DNA of 64,000 nucleotides. It comes from Isochrysis galbana (lineage: Eukaryota > Haptophyta > Isochrysidales > Isochrysidaceae). The stretch's first letter is position 1. The number at the start of each line of letters is the position of its first letter. The position numbers were made by a program, and so were the translations under genes. The DNA is taken from NCBI GenBank assembly GCA_018136815.1, contig CM030940.1, positions 722,418 to 786,417 on the forward strand, read 5' to 3'. Below are positions 11,313 through 21,100 of this stretch, piece after piece. Below the pieces are notes generated by a model. That model ran no database searches and was not told the origin of the DNA. It saw nothing but the letters and a program-made list of their open reading frames with translations.

Positions 11313-12235
11313 GAGTTCTTGCTGAGGAGGCTCGTACGCTGCCCCGGTGCCAAGCGAGTTCGCGAACGCGATTCACTTGGCGACCGTTCGGTAGATGGCA
11401 CAGGAAGTCCTACGGAAGCAGCGCAGCGCGCCAAGAGGGCTATATTGCAATGCTCGCCACGATTTCCGAGCGCGCTGTTGGGTAGGCTGCGGGGTTGGGA
11501 GGCAGCGTACCAATATGCTGGATGGGGATCTGCGCGTAGGAGCGCGTAGGCAAGCCTGTGTCATCCTCCTCAGGTGCTGGGGCTGGAAGTGGTGTGGTGT
11601 GGGGCTGACGGCCATGCTGCGTGGGCAGGTGAAGCAGAAATCGGCCGAGTGCGGTGGCATGAAACGCCGGTGAGACCGTCGACCGGTGTACCCGGACCAT
11701 TTAGTCCGAACACCATCAACAAGGGGGGGCTGACCACCGCCGTGCTCTCGCTGGAGCGCGGCGAAGGTCGGCCTGTCAGGCGGGTCGGTCGCCATCGCTC
11801 TGCCTCGGATTCGGAATCGAGCGGGGAGAGGGACGAGGGGAAATCTTCCCCCGGTCCGACGATAAAAAAATGTGGGCCTCCGGATCAACAAGAGTTTTTT
11901 TTCAACCCACTCTCCCCCACCTCTAACGCAGGTACGCCCATGCCCATGAGTGCTGCGCAGGCTGCGCCTGGGAGCAAGCGCGCCATCCAACGCGACATGG
12001 CTCGCGCAAATGAGAAATTAGAGGATGGGGCGTGTCGCAATATGCGTGACATGGGCTGTGCGGGTCTGAAACCGCCGTTCATGCAATTCCCTTTCAGGAG
12101 ACGTCTGTCAGGCTCTTCCATCACCTTCTACTACCGCAAGCGCCTTCGGGCTCGTCACACGGTCAAACGGGATGATTGAAAAGAATACAGAGGGGGTGAC
12201 TGTTCGGACTGTGCAGGATGCATTCTCATCTCAAT
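11313..12235. other. spacer with no recognised gene
   Basis: Contains a few open frames (for example 11,939-12,179 on the plus strand, starting MPMSAAQAAPG). None has a recognisable domain or supported splice structure. The A run and T run at 11,865-11,902 are AT-rich patches in GC-rich DNA and could be another retroposon tail, but no duplication was found. Confidence 0.35.
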
Positions 12236-13677
12236 TCATCGGGGTCGTCCTCGCCCCACATTCGCAGGCCTACCGTTAGGTCCATCCCATCCTTGCATCA
12301 TCTGAATGGCGCGGCGTTGGAGATTGTCGTATTTCATGCGGGTATCACGCGCCGCACGCACCTGCAGTGGACATAGTGTCGAGTCAGTTGTCGTTGGATG
12401 AAAACACACAACGCACACTCTCGTGTATGCAAGGTCGCGCGCGGTATCAAAGAACTTTATATACACAGATGGGTAGAGGGACGGCTGGAGCCCGCCCTAA
12501 ATTGTATGATGGCTTTGAGGGCAGCACTTACGTGAGCAGCCTCATCAAGTCTTGGCGATGCGGTGCTCTTCTCCTCCTTCAGCCGTGCGTTGAACGATCC
12601 CGCCTAAACCAGGTCAAAGAGTGCTGTGAGCTTAAATAGCTGACTTGGGTGCGGCATTCGTGGAAGCCCGGAGATGAGGTGTCTGGTTCAAGCCGTGTGT
12701 GAAATGTACAACATGTTCCTTGGAGAGGATGGTCATGCGATGTGCAATATGGGCCGAAAGGTGTCGCCGCCATCAACACGGGAATACGTTTACCTGCTCT
12801 CGTAGCAGAGGATTACCCATGTTCGAAAGCCCTTGCAGCACACGGGGTGCGCCCGAAGTAAGCAATTCCTGCGAAGCAGATGGAGAGGGTGCGCCGAGCT
12901 GATGAGTGGCGGAGCTGGTGCACAGATGAAGCGTCTGCGAGGGGAAACACACGATGCTGAGCTCGCCTGGTGAACGAGGGGGTTATTGACGCTCAGTACA
13001 TCGAGCGCTGCCATGGCCCAGAGGCGTGGCATATCTCCGCCGTAGGTTGTAATCTTGACGAGCGGCGCGAGAGCACCTGCCGCCGCAATCATTTGTTGGC
13101 AGGTCGGGTTCTCCGCGAGCTGGGCTAGTGCCCGGATGGCTATCGCCTGCACGTCCTCAATGTCCACACTCAGCAACGACACCAGCGGGGCGACCGCGCC
13201 CGACTGACAAATATCCAGCGAGTGGAAGTTGTCAGCGTCGGTGCTCGGGTCGTCGATTGCGAGCGTGTATACCGCACTTGCCGCGAGGGCTTGCCGCGCC
13301 GGGTCGGCGCTCTGGAGCATCGCGACGATCTCTGGTAGCGCCCCGCCGACCACGACGGCCGAGCGAAACATGCGCGCCTGCTCGCGGCCCGCCTCGGCAG
13401 TGGCGACGGATAGCTGCACTAGCCGCTCGACGGCGTGGTTGCGCGCCGCCTCTGAGCCATGCTGCAGCGCCGCCATGATGTCAGTGAGCGCGTCACTCAT
13501 CTCGGCCGCCATGCCTGCCAGCTGCTCCGCCATGCGGGGGTCGTCTGCAGGCTGGGCGGTGGCGGAGAGCTCGACCTGCATCCGCTCCGCCGGCTCGGTC
13601 TCTTCCCCCCGCTTCCTCGCCGCGCCGCCCAGCGCGATCGCGAGCAGCGCGGCAACGCGGAGCGAGCGCCAGGCCAT
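12236..13677 (-). CDS. ARM-repeat protein with N-terminal signal
   Basis: Four exons on the minus strand: 13677-12967, 12868-12794, 12603-12532 and 12361-12236, giving 327 residues. The protein opens with a signal-like segment (MAWRSLRVAALLAIALGGAA). It then has several armadillo-type helical repeats (about 60-260), for example ALPEIVAMLQSADPARQALA and AVAPLVSLLSVDIEDVQAIA, and ends in a basic tail. ARM repeats bind partner proteins; the partner is unknown. The signal suggests the endomembrane system, outside the cell or the plastid. Intron 1 seems to use a GC donor (CACCAG, then GCGAGC), because this joins NPLVHQ in frame to ELLTSGAPRVLQGLSN, which continues the repeat pattern. The last two exons are supported by phase and splice signals only. 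Confidence 0.75.
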
Positions 13678-14220
13678 CGCGCGCCGCCTCGAGACTCGTC
13701 GCGCGCCAAAAACGAGGGGGTCGTACTCTAAAGTTTTTGGTCTCTATTAGAGATTTCGTGGCTGTGCTGGTTTAATCCTAGTGGTGCGTGTCCGAAGCCC
13801 TCAACGGCAACGGAGCCCCTACCGGCCCCTCCAAGGCTAGGGACTAGGAGAAGCAGTTAACTAGTTAACTCAGTTAGCGGTTGTTAGCTACCTCCAAAAT
13901 AGCACTAGTAGTTAACTAACTGCCCCCAACTCGCAAGTAACTACTATTAACTCGCAGGTAACTAGGGCTGAGCAAGTCTCCTTCACAGTTAACTACTACA
14001 CCAACGGCGTCGGAGCTTCGCGCTGCGCGCGGCCCACCATAACTAAGCATAGATAAGGTAGTGGGATGCAAACGCATGAATGACAACAATTGTGTATTGC
14101 TACAGCTCATAACCATCCACATAAGCTTATACACAACAAGTCACAAGTCTAGCTAGACGCTAGACGTCTAGACGTCGAGACTTACATTCTTCCAATATTC
14201 TTAGTAGTATTATTCAATAT
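13678..14220. other. AT-richer spacer with GTTAACT-like short repeats
   Basis: No gene seen. From about 13,855 to 13,995 the trinucleotide-rich words AGTTAACT and AACTCGCA(A/G)GTAACTA recur several times. At 14,150-14,180 there is a palindromic TCTAGACGTCTAGACGTC-type run. These may be terminal repeats of an old element next to the hAT remnant, but no boundary could be fixed. Confidence 0.35.
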
Positions 14221-14604
14221 TCAATCCGTGTTGTACGCTGCCATAAGCGAGTGCTCGAGCGTCGAATCCTTCACAGCCTTACGGAGGTCACCATGCATTG
14301 CTCCGGCCGCTGAAAACACACGTTCGACGCCGGCAGATGAGGCAGGCGTAGCCAAGTACTGCTTAGCCATCTTGCACAAGGCAGGCCACTTATGCTCTCG
14401 CGCCTGCCACCATGCAAGCACGTTCAAGTCCACATCCGGGTCCTCGGGCTCAGCTAGATACTCATCTAGCTCATCTATATTGAGCACTACCCCTGAGCTG
14501 CCCTTGCTGGCCCTCTGGGTGCCCCTGAAGGACCTCTGATAAAAATAATCTAACTGAGCATTAGTACCACTACTCTCACTAGCCCGGTACCATAAATAAA
14601 ACAA
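14221..14604 (-). pseudogene. hAT transposase remnant (C-terminal dimerisation region)
   Basis: The minus frame encodes LNVLAWWQAREHKWPALCKM followed by AKQYLATPASSAGVERVFSA. This is the characteristic hATC dimerisation segment of hAT transposases, here a BED-type/Tam3-like lineage. Only the C-terminus remains (about 100 residues to the stop at 14,221). The N-terminal RNase-H-like catalytic core is absent, and upstream the frame runs into a repeat motif that also sits beside two other hAT remnants. It is a dead fragment, or the last exon of a disrupted element. Confidence 0.8.
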
Positions 14605-14645
14605 CTGAGCGTTAGTACCACTACTCCCACTAGCCCGGTACTATC
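14547..14645 (+). repeat. tandem pair of the 'T motif' next to hAT remnant
   Basis: Two direct copies of a roughly 40-bp motif running from CTAACTGAGCATTAGTACCA to ACTCTCACTAGCCCGGTAC, at about 14,551-14,590 and 14,609-14,641. An inverted copy lies at 16,216-16,260 and another at 50,381-50,425. In each place it adjoins a hAT C-terminal remnant, so it may be a terminal repeat of that transposon family or part of the R1 repeat. Confidence 0.7.
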
Positions 14646-15583
14646 ACGACACCCCTCAGCGCACTTGCCCGCACGCCTTGAACCTTGAAGTGATGGCACA
14701 GACACATACACATATGCATCCCTTCAAATCTCCCCCCTCGCAAACCCCCGGCTCCCATTATAACTCCCCACAAGTTACAATGAGGGAAAACCCATTGAGG
14801 CGGACCGGTCGACGCCGGCCGACTCTCCGGGGGAAAACACCGGGGGGGGGGAGGGACCTCTCGTCGTGAAGCAGAACGGCCCTTACAGCTCGCGCCGCGA
14901 GCAGTCCTCGAAGAAATAAATGACTGCGCCCCCCGATACCTGCCACAGGGACGTCTTGAGCCACTCCCTTCTTCTCGCCCCTCCTGTCGCCAGCCGCCCC
15001 CCTTCGCCCGTTTGCTAACGCAAACGGGGCCCGTTTCTTACCGCACTCCATCGGGGGGGGCGCAAATTCCCCCCTCTCCCTCTCTCCATTCTCCTCCGCC
15101 CCTCTCCCTGCGGCGCGTCGCCATGCGGCGCGCCACGGCCTGCTCTCAGAGGGCCTTTGGGGGCTCCCAGAGGGCCAGCAAGAGCAGCTCAGGGGGCAGT
15201 GGAGGCTGGGGCTCAGCCCCTGGCCCCCCCTGCCTCTCCCACGCTTGCCACGCTGGCCATTGGAGCCTCCCAGTGGCCTCTGTATGCCTGGCGACCAGGG
15301 GCCAGGGGAGGGGGGGGAGTCAGCTCGAGGGCAGGCCCATGCTGGGCGTGGGAGTGCGAGTCTCGGCCCGCGCCCACTAGGGGTCTGGGCCAGAGTGTTG
15401 ATTGCCCAGCCCCTGCCAATAGGGCAGGGGCTGGGGTTGATTGTACGGGCCCACCCCGGGGGGTGTCCGCGATGGAGAGAGGGGGGCGCGAGGCCCCCAT
15501 TGACCCCCACTTATAAAAGTAGGTTGATCACTAGCCCGGTACCAACACGACAGCCCTCAGCGCACCTGCCCGTACACCTTGGC
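14610..15583 (-). repeat. R1 dispersed repeat, long copy flanked by 50-bp direct repeats
   Basis: The minus strand begins at about 15,530 with the head (ATCAACCTACTTTTATAAGT). It passes a CCAGCCCCTGCC palindromic block, then the GGGGCTGAGCCCC block (15,205-15,230) and the TCCGCCTCAATGGG block (14,788-14,804). It ends at about 14,610 in the T motif. The plus-strand segment starting ACTAGCCCGGTAC and containing CCTCAGCGCAC lies at both ends (14,633-14,690 and 15,526-15,583), like a terminal direct repeat. The body matches 49,750-50,430 in the opposite orientation. No ORF is recognisable. Confidence 0.65.
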
Positions 15584-15761
15584 GCGTGCTGTTGACGCCG
15601 CGCTAGCCGCCGGCAAAGATGTCTCGTCAGCTTGCGAGCTCTCATGGATTTGGAGCTCGCACCGATATCAGTACTCATATCAGCTCGCAAGCCTCAAAAA
15701 CAAAACTCCCCTCCCTATGCGAAGCCTCAAAAACAAAACTCCTCGCCTCCACACTCCACAC

Positions 15762-16202
15762 TCAGGCCTCGTCATCGCTCTCGTCAGAGTCCTCTGGCTC
15801 GTCAGGAATCATCTCCAACTCCCAAGGCAGCACCTTGCTCTCCCACTCAGCAAGCTGGGATTCCATCAAGAGATTTGTGTGAGCTCGCACAAGCCTTTCC
15901 ACCGTCCTTTGGCCGAGTCGGTTGCGCTTCTTTGAGTGGATCCAACCTTCAACAGACCAAGAATGCTCGCACCTTGATGCGGAGCAGTCCATCGAAAGCA
16001 GGCGCATCGCCGCCCAACGAAGATGTTTCCAAGGCGCAAGGTAGATCTTTGCCCATTTGTAGGACGCCATATCCTTGGCGTACGATGAGAAAGCACAATC
16101 ATCGGTCAAGTCGTATGTACCTACTGCAAGAGCCTCTTCAAAATCTGCAAGCTCAGCGAGCAAAATAGGATACGGATGCTCATCGTTCGACATCTGGCGC
16201 AA
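15762..16202 (-). pseudogene. second hAT transposase remnant (C-terminal region)
   Basis: The minus frame encodes a hATC-like segment with APWKHLRWAAMRLLSMDCSA, then SRCEHSWSVEGWIHSKKRNR and LGQRTVERLVRAHTNL, and ends in an acidic tail. The sequence differs clearly from the remnant at 14,221, so it belongs to a different hAT lineage. Catalytic domains are missing. Just upstream on the minus strand a TACTAAC word and a CAG lie before the open frame. This could be a branch point and 3' splice site, so the frame may have been a last exon. Confidence 0.75.
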
Positions 16203-16204
16203 AA

Positions 16205-16265
16205 CCTGTTTCGTGTTAGTACCGGGCTAGTGAGAGTAGTGGTATTAATGCTCAGTTAGATTATG
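16205..16265 (-). repeat. inverted copy of the T motif
   Basis: The plus strand reads GTGTTAGTACCGGGCTAGTG, then AGAGTAGTGGTATTAATGCT, then CAGTTAGATTAT. This is the reverse complement of the motif at 14,547-14,590. The two enclose about 1.7 kb that includes a hAT remnant and a long R1 copy. No 8-bp target duplication of the hAT type was found outside the pair. Confidence 0.7.
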
Positions 16266-16650
16266 ACTAGAAGGTGGTATCTCGAGAAGATGGCCCTTAA
16301 AAACGGCTTTTGTCGATTTCGCCTCGGCATTGCCGTAGTGGATATTATAGAAGTCCGTTAGTATATACCTCCGTCGAATTCCGCCTCGTTTCCGTTATGG
16401 TGCGATTCCCGTTCCAGACGAGATCGCTGACAGATCGCCCTTTGAGATCGTCGTCCGTCGTTGTCTGATCGGAGTGTTTGGGTTTGATTTCAGTCGAGTT
16501 ATGTGAGAAAGTCGTGGGGCGAGAGTCGGAGTGTTTTCCTGGGTGTCTCTGTCCGTCGTCTTGTCGCCAGTCGTCATCCGTCGCTCTCGCTCTCGTCGCT
16601 CCGTAACACTCATACCCTACAAACTCGCCTCGCCTCGCCAGCCTCTGCCA
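16266..16650. other. non-coding stretch upstream of a gag-like start
   Basis: Rich in short TCGTC/GTCGT words. A similar TCGTCGCTCTCG-type stretch precedes the related ORF start near 61,992, so both may be leaders or terminal repeats of one retroelement family. No gene seen. Confidence 0.3.
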
Positions 16651-17160
16651 TCACAGCCCTCCTCTCACTCGCCCTCTCGCCTCTCGCCCTCGCCTCTCGC
16701 CGCTCGCTCGATGTCGTTCTCGCCGCCGTCCTCGCCCTCGCCCAAGCCCGCCTGCCCGCCTTCCTCTGCTGACGGGCTTCAGCCGCGCAGCCGCGCCTGC
16801 CTCCTCAGCCGCGCCTGCCGCCGGTCTGCCTCCTTCCTCATTGCCCTCAGGCCCTATGGGCCACTCCAATTCGTCAATCAAAGCCCTCTGGCCCCTCACC
16901 TTCAGGTGTTGCAGGCGGACCTCGCCCTTCTTCAAGGTCTTGACGTGCTCCTCGCGAAGGAGAGAGAGCTCGCGGATGCTCACGGTCACGGTATTCAGCG
17001 GACGCGCCGGCGAGGACACTCCCCGGCCGAGGGGCGGACGGACGTTCTCTGCATCGGTCTCCTTGTCCTCCTCCCTCTCCTCCTCCTCCTCCTCCTCCTC
17101 TTCTATCTCGTCGCCCTCCTCCCCCTCCTTGTCGGAAGCGAAGTCCTCCTCCTCGAACAT
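16651..17160 (-). CDS. acidic, low-complexity hypothetical ORF
   Basis: The minus-strand frame has a very acidic N-terminus (runs of Glu). A more protein-like segment follows, with VTVSIRELSLLREEHVKTLK and VRGQRALIDELEW, which looks like an amphipathic helix. The rest is an Arg/Gly-rich tail. No family was recognised. The opposite strand at 16,711 carries a start resembling one at 61,992, so which strand is coding is unresolved. Upstream on the minus strand (17,270) another MEVEEEDFAEE-like acidic start repeats the same theme. Confidence 0.25.
   Translation of the reverse strand: MFEEEDFASDKEGEEGDEIEEEEEEEEEREEDKETDAENVRPPLGRGVSSPARPLNTVTVSIRELSLLREEHVKTLKKGEVRLQHLKVRGQRALIDELEWPIGPEGNEEGGRPAAGAAEEAGAAARLKPVSRGRRAGGLGRGRGRRRERHRASGERRGREARGRVRGGL
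16711..16900 (+). other. plus-strand ORF start similar to that at 61,992
   Basis: The 66 bases from ATG 16,711 match those from ATG 61,992 at most positions. Both encode Met-Ser, a Pro/Ser-rich run, then SPKP, two or three residues, PPSSA and an acidic residue. The similarity suggests two copies of a repeated gene, possibly the start of a retroelement gag. After about 60 codons no conserved domain appears. Confidence 0.3.
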
Positions 17161-17699
17161 GTCTTCGGTCTAGAGGAGGAGGAGGAGGTCGCAGTTGTCG
17201 TCGTCGTCCGATGGAAGCCCACTTTCGGGCTCCTCGCTCCTCGGCGAAGTCCTCCTCCTCCACCTCCATGGACGGGTCCTCTGCCCACGCGGTGGCCTCT
17301 AGCCAAAGCGCCCGCGGCGCGGCGGCGCGTGTCGGGGGAACAAGAACACACAGGGACACAGGGAAAAGGTGGACCGTAGTTTTGCGACGTGGTAAACGAC
17401 CTCTATCACCACACTTCCTCACGTAAAAACTATGTTTATTTGTTAAAGTGAAGCATGCAAATGGCTGCTTCGCCTCTGGGCTTAATTTTCACCATAATTA
17501 CGTACTAGAACCTCGACATACTACGTGGTATATGTGTGGGAATGTGGAGAAGGATGTCCCTGACTGAGGGCCCCCCAGCACCCCATGGCCACCCGTCAAG
17601 GCGCTGGCAAGCAATTACTAAATATAGTTTGAAGCAGCCAATTGGATGCTCGGGCAGTATCGAGTAACTGTACAGAAGTACAGAACCTCACTCCACATG

Positions 17700-17770
17700 G
17701 AGGCGCCGAAGGAGACGCGCGCAGGAAAAGGGAAGGGGGGGGAAGGGAAGGGAAGGGGAAGGAGGCGCGC

Positions 17771-17802
<32 letters not shown>

Positions 17803-17951
17803 TGCTTGAGTGGGGGGAAGGGGGGGGGGGGGGGGGGCGGGAAGGGGGGGGGGAAGGGCGGGGGACGGGGGGGACGGGGGGGGGGGGAAGGGCGGGAGGG
17901 CGGCGGGCAGTCCTCGCGAGTTGTAGCTGAGAGCGAAGGGGGAGATGATGA

Positions 17952-17991
<40 letters not shown>

Positions 17992-18160
17992 GGGGGAAAG
18001 CAGCCCGTCTGGGTTTTGTTTTGTCTACCACGCGGCTGAGAGGGGGATGGGAAAGGAGAGAGGGAGAAAAGGAGACGAGAGAGAGAGAGAGAGAGAGGGA
18101 GGGAGGGAGAGGACGAGGGAGCGGGAGGGAGAGAGAGAGAGAGACAGCCAGCCCTTCCCC
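17700..18160. repeat. polypurine low-complexity tract ahead of Sec7 gene
   Basis: The plus strand is almost entirely purine: GGGGAA runs (17,730-17,900), an (AG)n run at about 17,956-17,989, and GAGAGAGGGA runs to 18,150. It ends about 40 bp before the start codon at 18,198. Confidence 0.85.
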
Positions 18161-18197
18161 CTCCCTCCCCCTCTCCTGATTGCGGCTCCTCCCGGCG

Positions 18198-21100
18198 ATG
18201 GCGTCGGGCGCGGCGAGCCCGCGTGAGGGGCCGCTCTGGCTCGAAGACTCCCACACCACACACAAGCCGCCCAAGCCCTCCTCCTCGAGTGGCTCCATCT
18301 CCTCGGGCAGCGAGCGCTCGCCGCCAGAGGTGCTAGACATCTTCAATAGCTCCTCCTCGGGTGAGAAGGCGGTGGCGCAGCTCATTGGACTGGGGATGCT
18401 CCCGCCAGATCAGCCAGCAGCTGTTGCCCAGTTTCTCATCGCCAACGACGGCAAGCTCGACCCGTCGCTCGTCGGAGACTTCCTTGGAGGCGACGGGGCG
18501 CTCCCGTCTGCCACCGCTGGCCTTGTGATGGACTCGCTCTCCTTCCGTGGCATGCCACTCGACTCGGCGCTGCGGAAGATGATCTCCGTGATAAAATTGC
18601 CCGGTGCGTGTCACCGCTGTCCATCGCCATCATGAACGCAACATGCCCTTTCCTCGGCCAGCGTCATGGAGCCATGGGCTCGCTCATCAATGCTTACCTT
18701 GCTTGGGGGAATCCTGTGTGGGTTGAAAAATGAGCAAAACCGGCAGTCGGGCGGGCGTATCTAATCTATGCTACCGAGTCTACGTGTTCTCAAATCAGTG
18801 ATCGACAACATCTGACGCGGTTTCGGTCGCGCATTGCTGCTTGTGTTGCTGCCATCTCCTTCACATACTGGCCATCACTAAGGGCTTGAAGAAGAAGCGC
18901 CCTCGTGCAGACTGTATTCACCTCCCGTTGCGTTGGCACTGGCAGGCGAGTCACAACGCATAGATCGTCTCGTCGAATGTTTTGCGAAGCGTTGGCACAG
19001 TGCGAACCCTTCCGATGTCGATCACGAGGACACCGCCTACATGATTGCCTTTTCGCTCACGATGCTCAACTCTGACCTGCATTCATCACGGGTGCGGATT
19101 GCTCCATGATACCCCAAACAACCTTTTCTTGGGCGTACCTTCCGCCCCAGGGCACCCACGTGGAGAGGTACATGGGCATGTCGTCATGACCAATCCGCCG
19201 ACCCAATCCTCGCTCGCGTCCGCAGAATAAGCGCAAGATGACGCGTGATCAATATCTGAACCAGCTAAGGGGCACCTGCAAGGACGGGTCATCACCGAAC
19301 CCTGCCATGCTGCATGACTTTTACACACGCGTCGCCCGCCTTGAATGGGCGGTCGAGGAGAGGATCCACATGCGGGTGAGCATAATGCCGACTAACCTGC
19401 TGCCAGGACAGGGGCACAAAGGAGTGCTCAGTAGCATCGAAATCCATGGAAGGCAGTGAGGGCCGCCTAGTAGGCGCACCCATCAAATGGGGCGTGCCAC
19501 CCATATTTTACTCGTGTCGGACCAGCGAGCCAACGTTTCCCTTCCGTCCACCGTTTACTCAGGTGGTGCGTGAAGGCTGGGTTCACAAAAAGTCGAGCCG
19601 GAAAGTGAATGCACAGGACAAACGACTGTATGCTCTCCTCTCCTCGAGGGCGCTCTACTTCTTTGCTGAGGTGTGCACTCCGACCTGCGGCACGGCTCGC
19701 TCATGACGATATGCTCTAAAACAGTGGCGTATTGGGCCCGTGACCCGTCCATTCGAGACAGGCCCGCTGTTCTTGCGAGGCGCATGAGGCGCATTCTGCC
19801 AATTGGTGTCCGGATATGCATCTTTCCTTTACTTTCCTTCCGATCTGCTGTCCTGCACCTCACTCTCACACCTCTCTCCCGGCTACTGCAACCTCAGGCT
19901 TCTGACACGGAACCCGCAGCCTACATTCGCTTAGAAGGCATGACAGTAGTGCCCTTGCCAAAGGGACGGTTCGGCTTTGAGATGCGGCCCCTCTCTCACA
20001 TCAAGGATGGTAAAGACACAGAGGTGCAACACGCAGCCGACCCAGTCCCTCCCGTCTCAAGCGTCTCGCGGTCTGCTCGCGCTGTTGGGACGGCCTCCAG
20101 TTGTGGGTACTCGCCCGTTAGACTCCTCGCCTCCTATCCCCCCCCCCTCCCCCCCTCAATCCCCCGCGAATCCTCAGGTCCGCATGGTCAAACTTCTGGA
20201 CAAGGGGAACGGTGTACTAGTATCCGAGCAGTCGCGCCATTCCACCTTCGCCTTCACAGTCGAGACGGAGCGAGAGGTATGAGTCCTCGCGATGTAGCCC
20301 TGCCAAAAAGGCCGTCTATGATATGTGCATATGGCTCAATCTTTTTGAAGCCCACACGCATGACGACGGCGGGGTCTTTCATGTTGCGATTGCCCTCCAC
20401 AAGCTCAGCGCAATGGTCTCTTTACGCGTGGAGAGGTCGCTCGGACTCAACCCAGCTGGGCCTTCCATGTTGCCCCCAGGCGGCTGGGTGGTTGTGTGCC
20501 ATCCGCGACTACACGCTCGACCCTCCGTCTCATGTATCCTCTGCCGCCAAGCGTGTCGACAGCATCAACCACACGGATGGCAGCTCAAGCACCACGCGCC
20601 ATCGGCGACGCACTGGCAGTCTAGACCCCGAGGCTGCCGCCGCTTCTATTACGCCCGAAGAGTCGGGCAAGATCATGAAACGCGTCAACTCTTTCGGCCG
20701 AAGAAGAGGCGCCGCAGACGAGGCCTCGCGCGCGGCACAAAGCAGCATCTCGACAGCCCCGTCGCCCACGAGCAAGGGAGGGAATGACGCAAGTGGATCT
20801 ACCAACAGCAACGGGGCTGGGTTGACGCTGCGCGAACGGCGCGCGCGCTCCGCTTCGAATGTCGGCGCAGCCGTGTCTGGCATCTCATCTCGCCACTCGC
20901 TCTCACTACGCGCTTCACGAGAGCCTCATTCCGCTCTTGCAATGCTCGAACGGAAATATGAGGGCGTTGAGATGCGAACTGGGGCAGCTGGTGGCCAAGG
21001 CGGAAGTGAAGGAAATCTTCAGGTGCAGGAGTTAGACGAAGGCGCGACCGACGCAATGGTGGCGCTTGCCGAGGCATGGCTAGAGGAAAGGTCGCTTTCC

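Noticed and set aside
13916..14134. A possible CRISPR-like array from recurring AGTTAACT words
   Set aside because: Spacing is irregular, units are very short, and the DNA is eukaryotic; no array structure.
19673..20479. Upstream half of the 542-codon frame as coding
   Set aside because: It spans two introns and the PH exons in other phases; only the part from 20,480 fits the Sec7 model.
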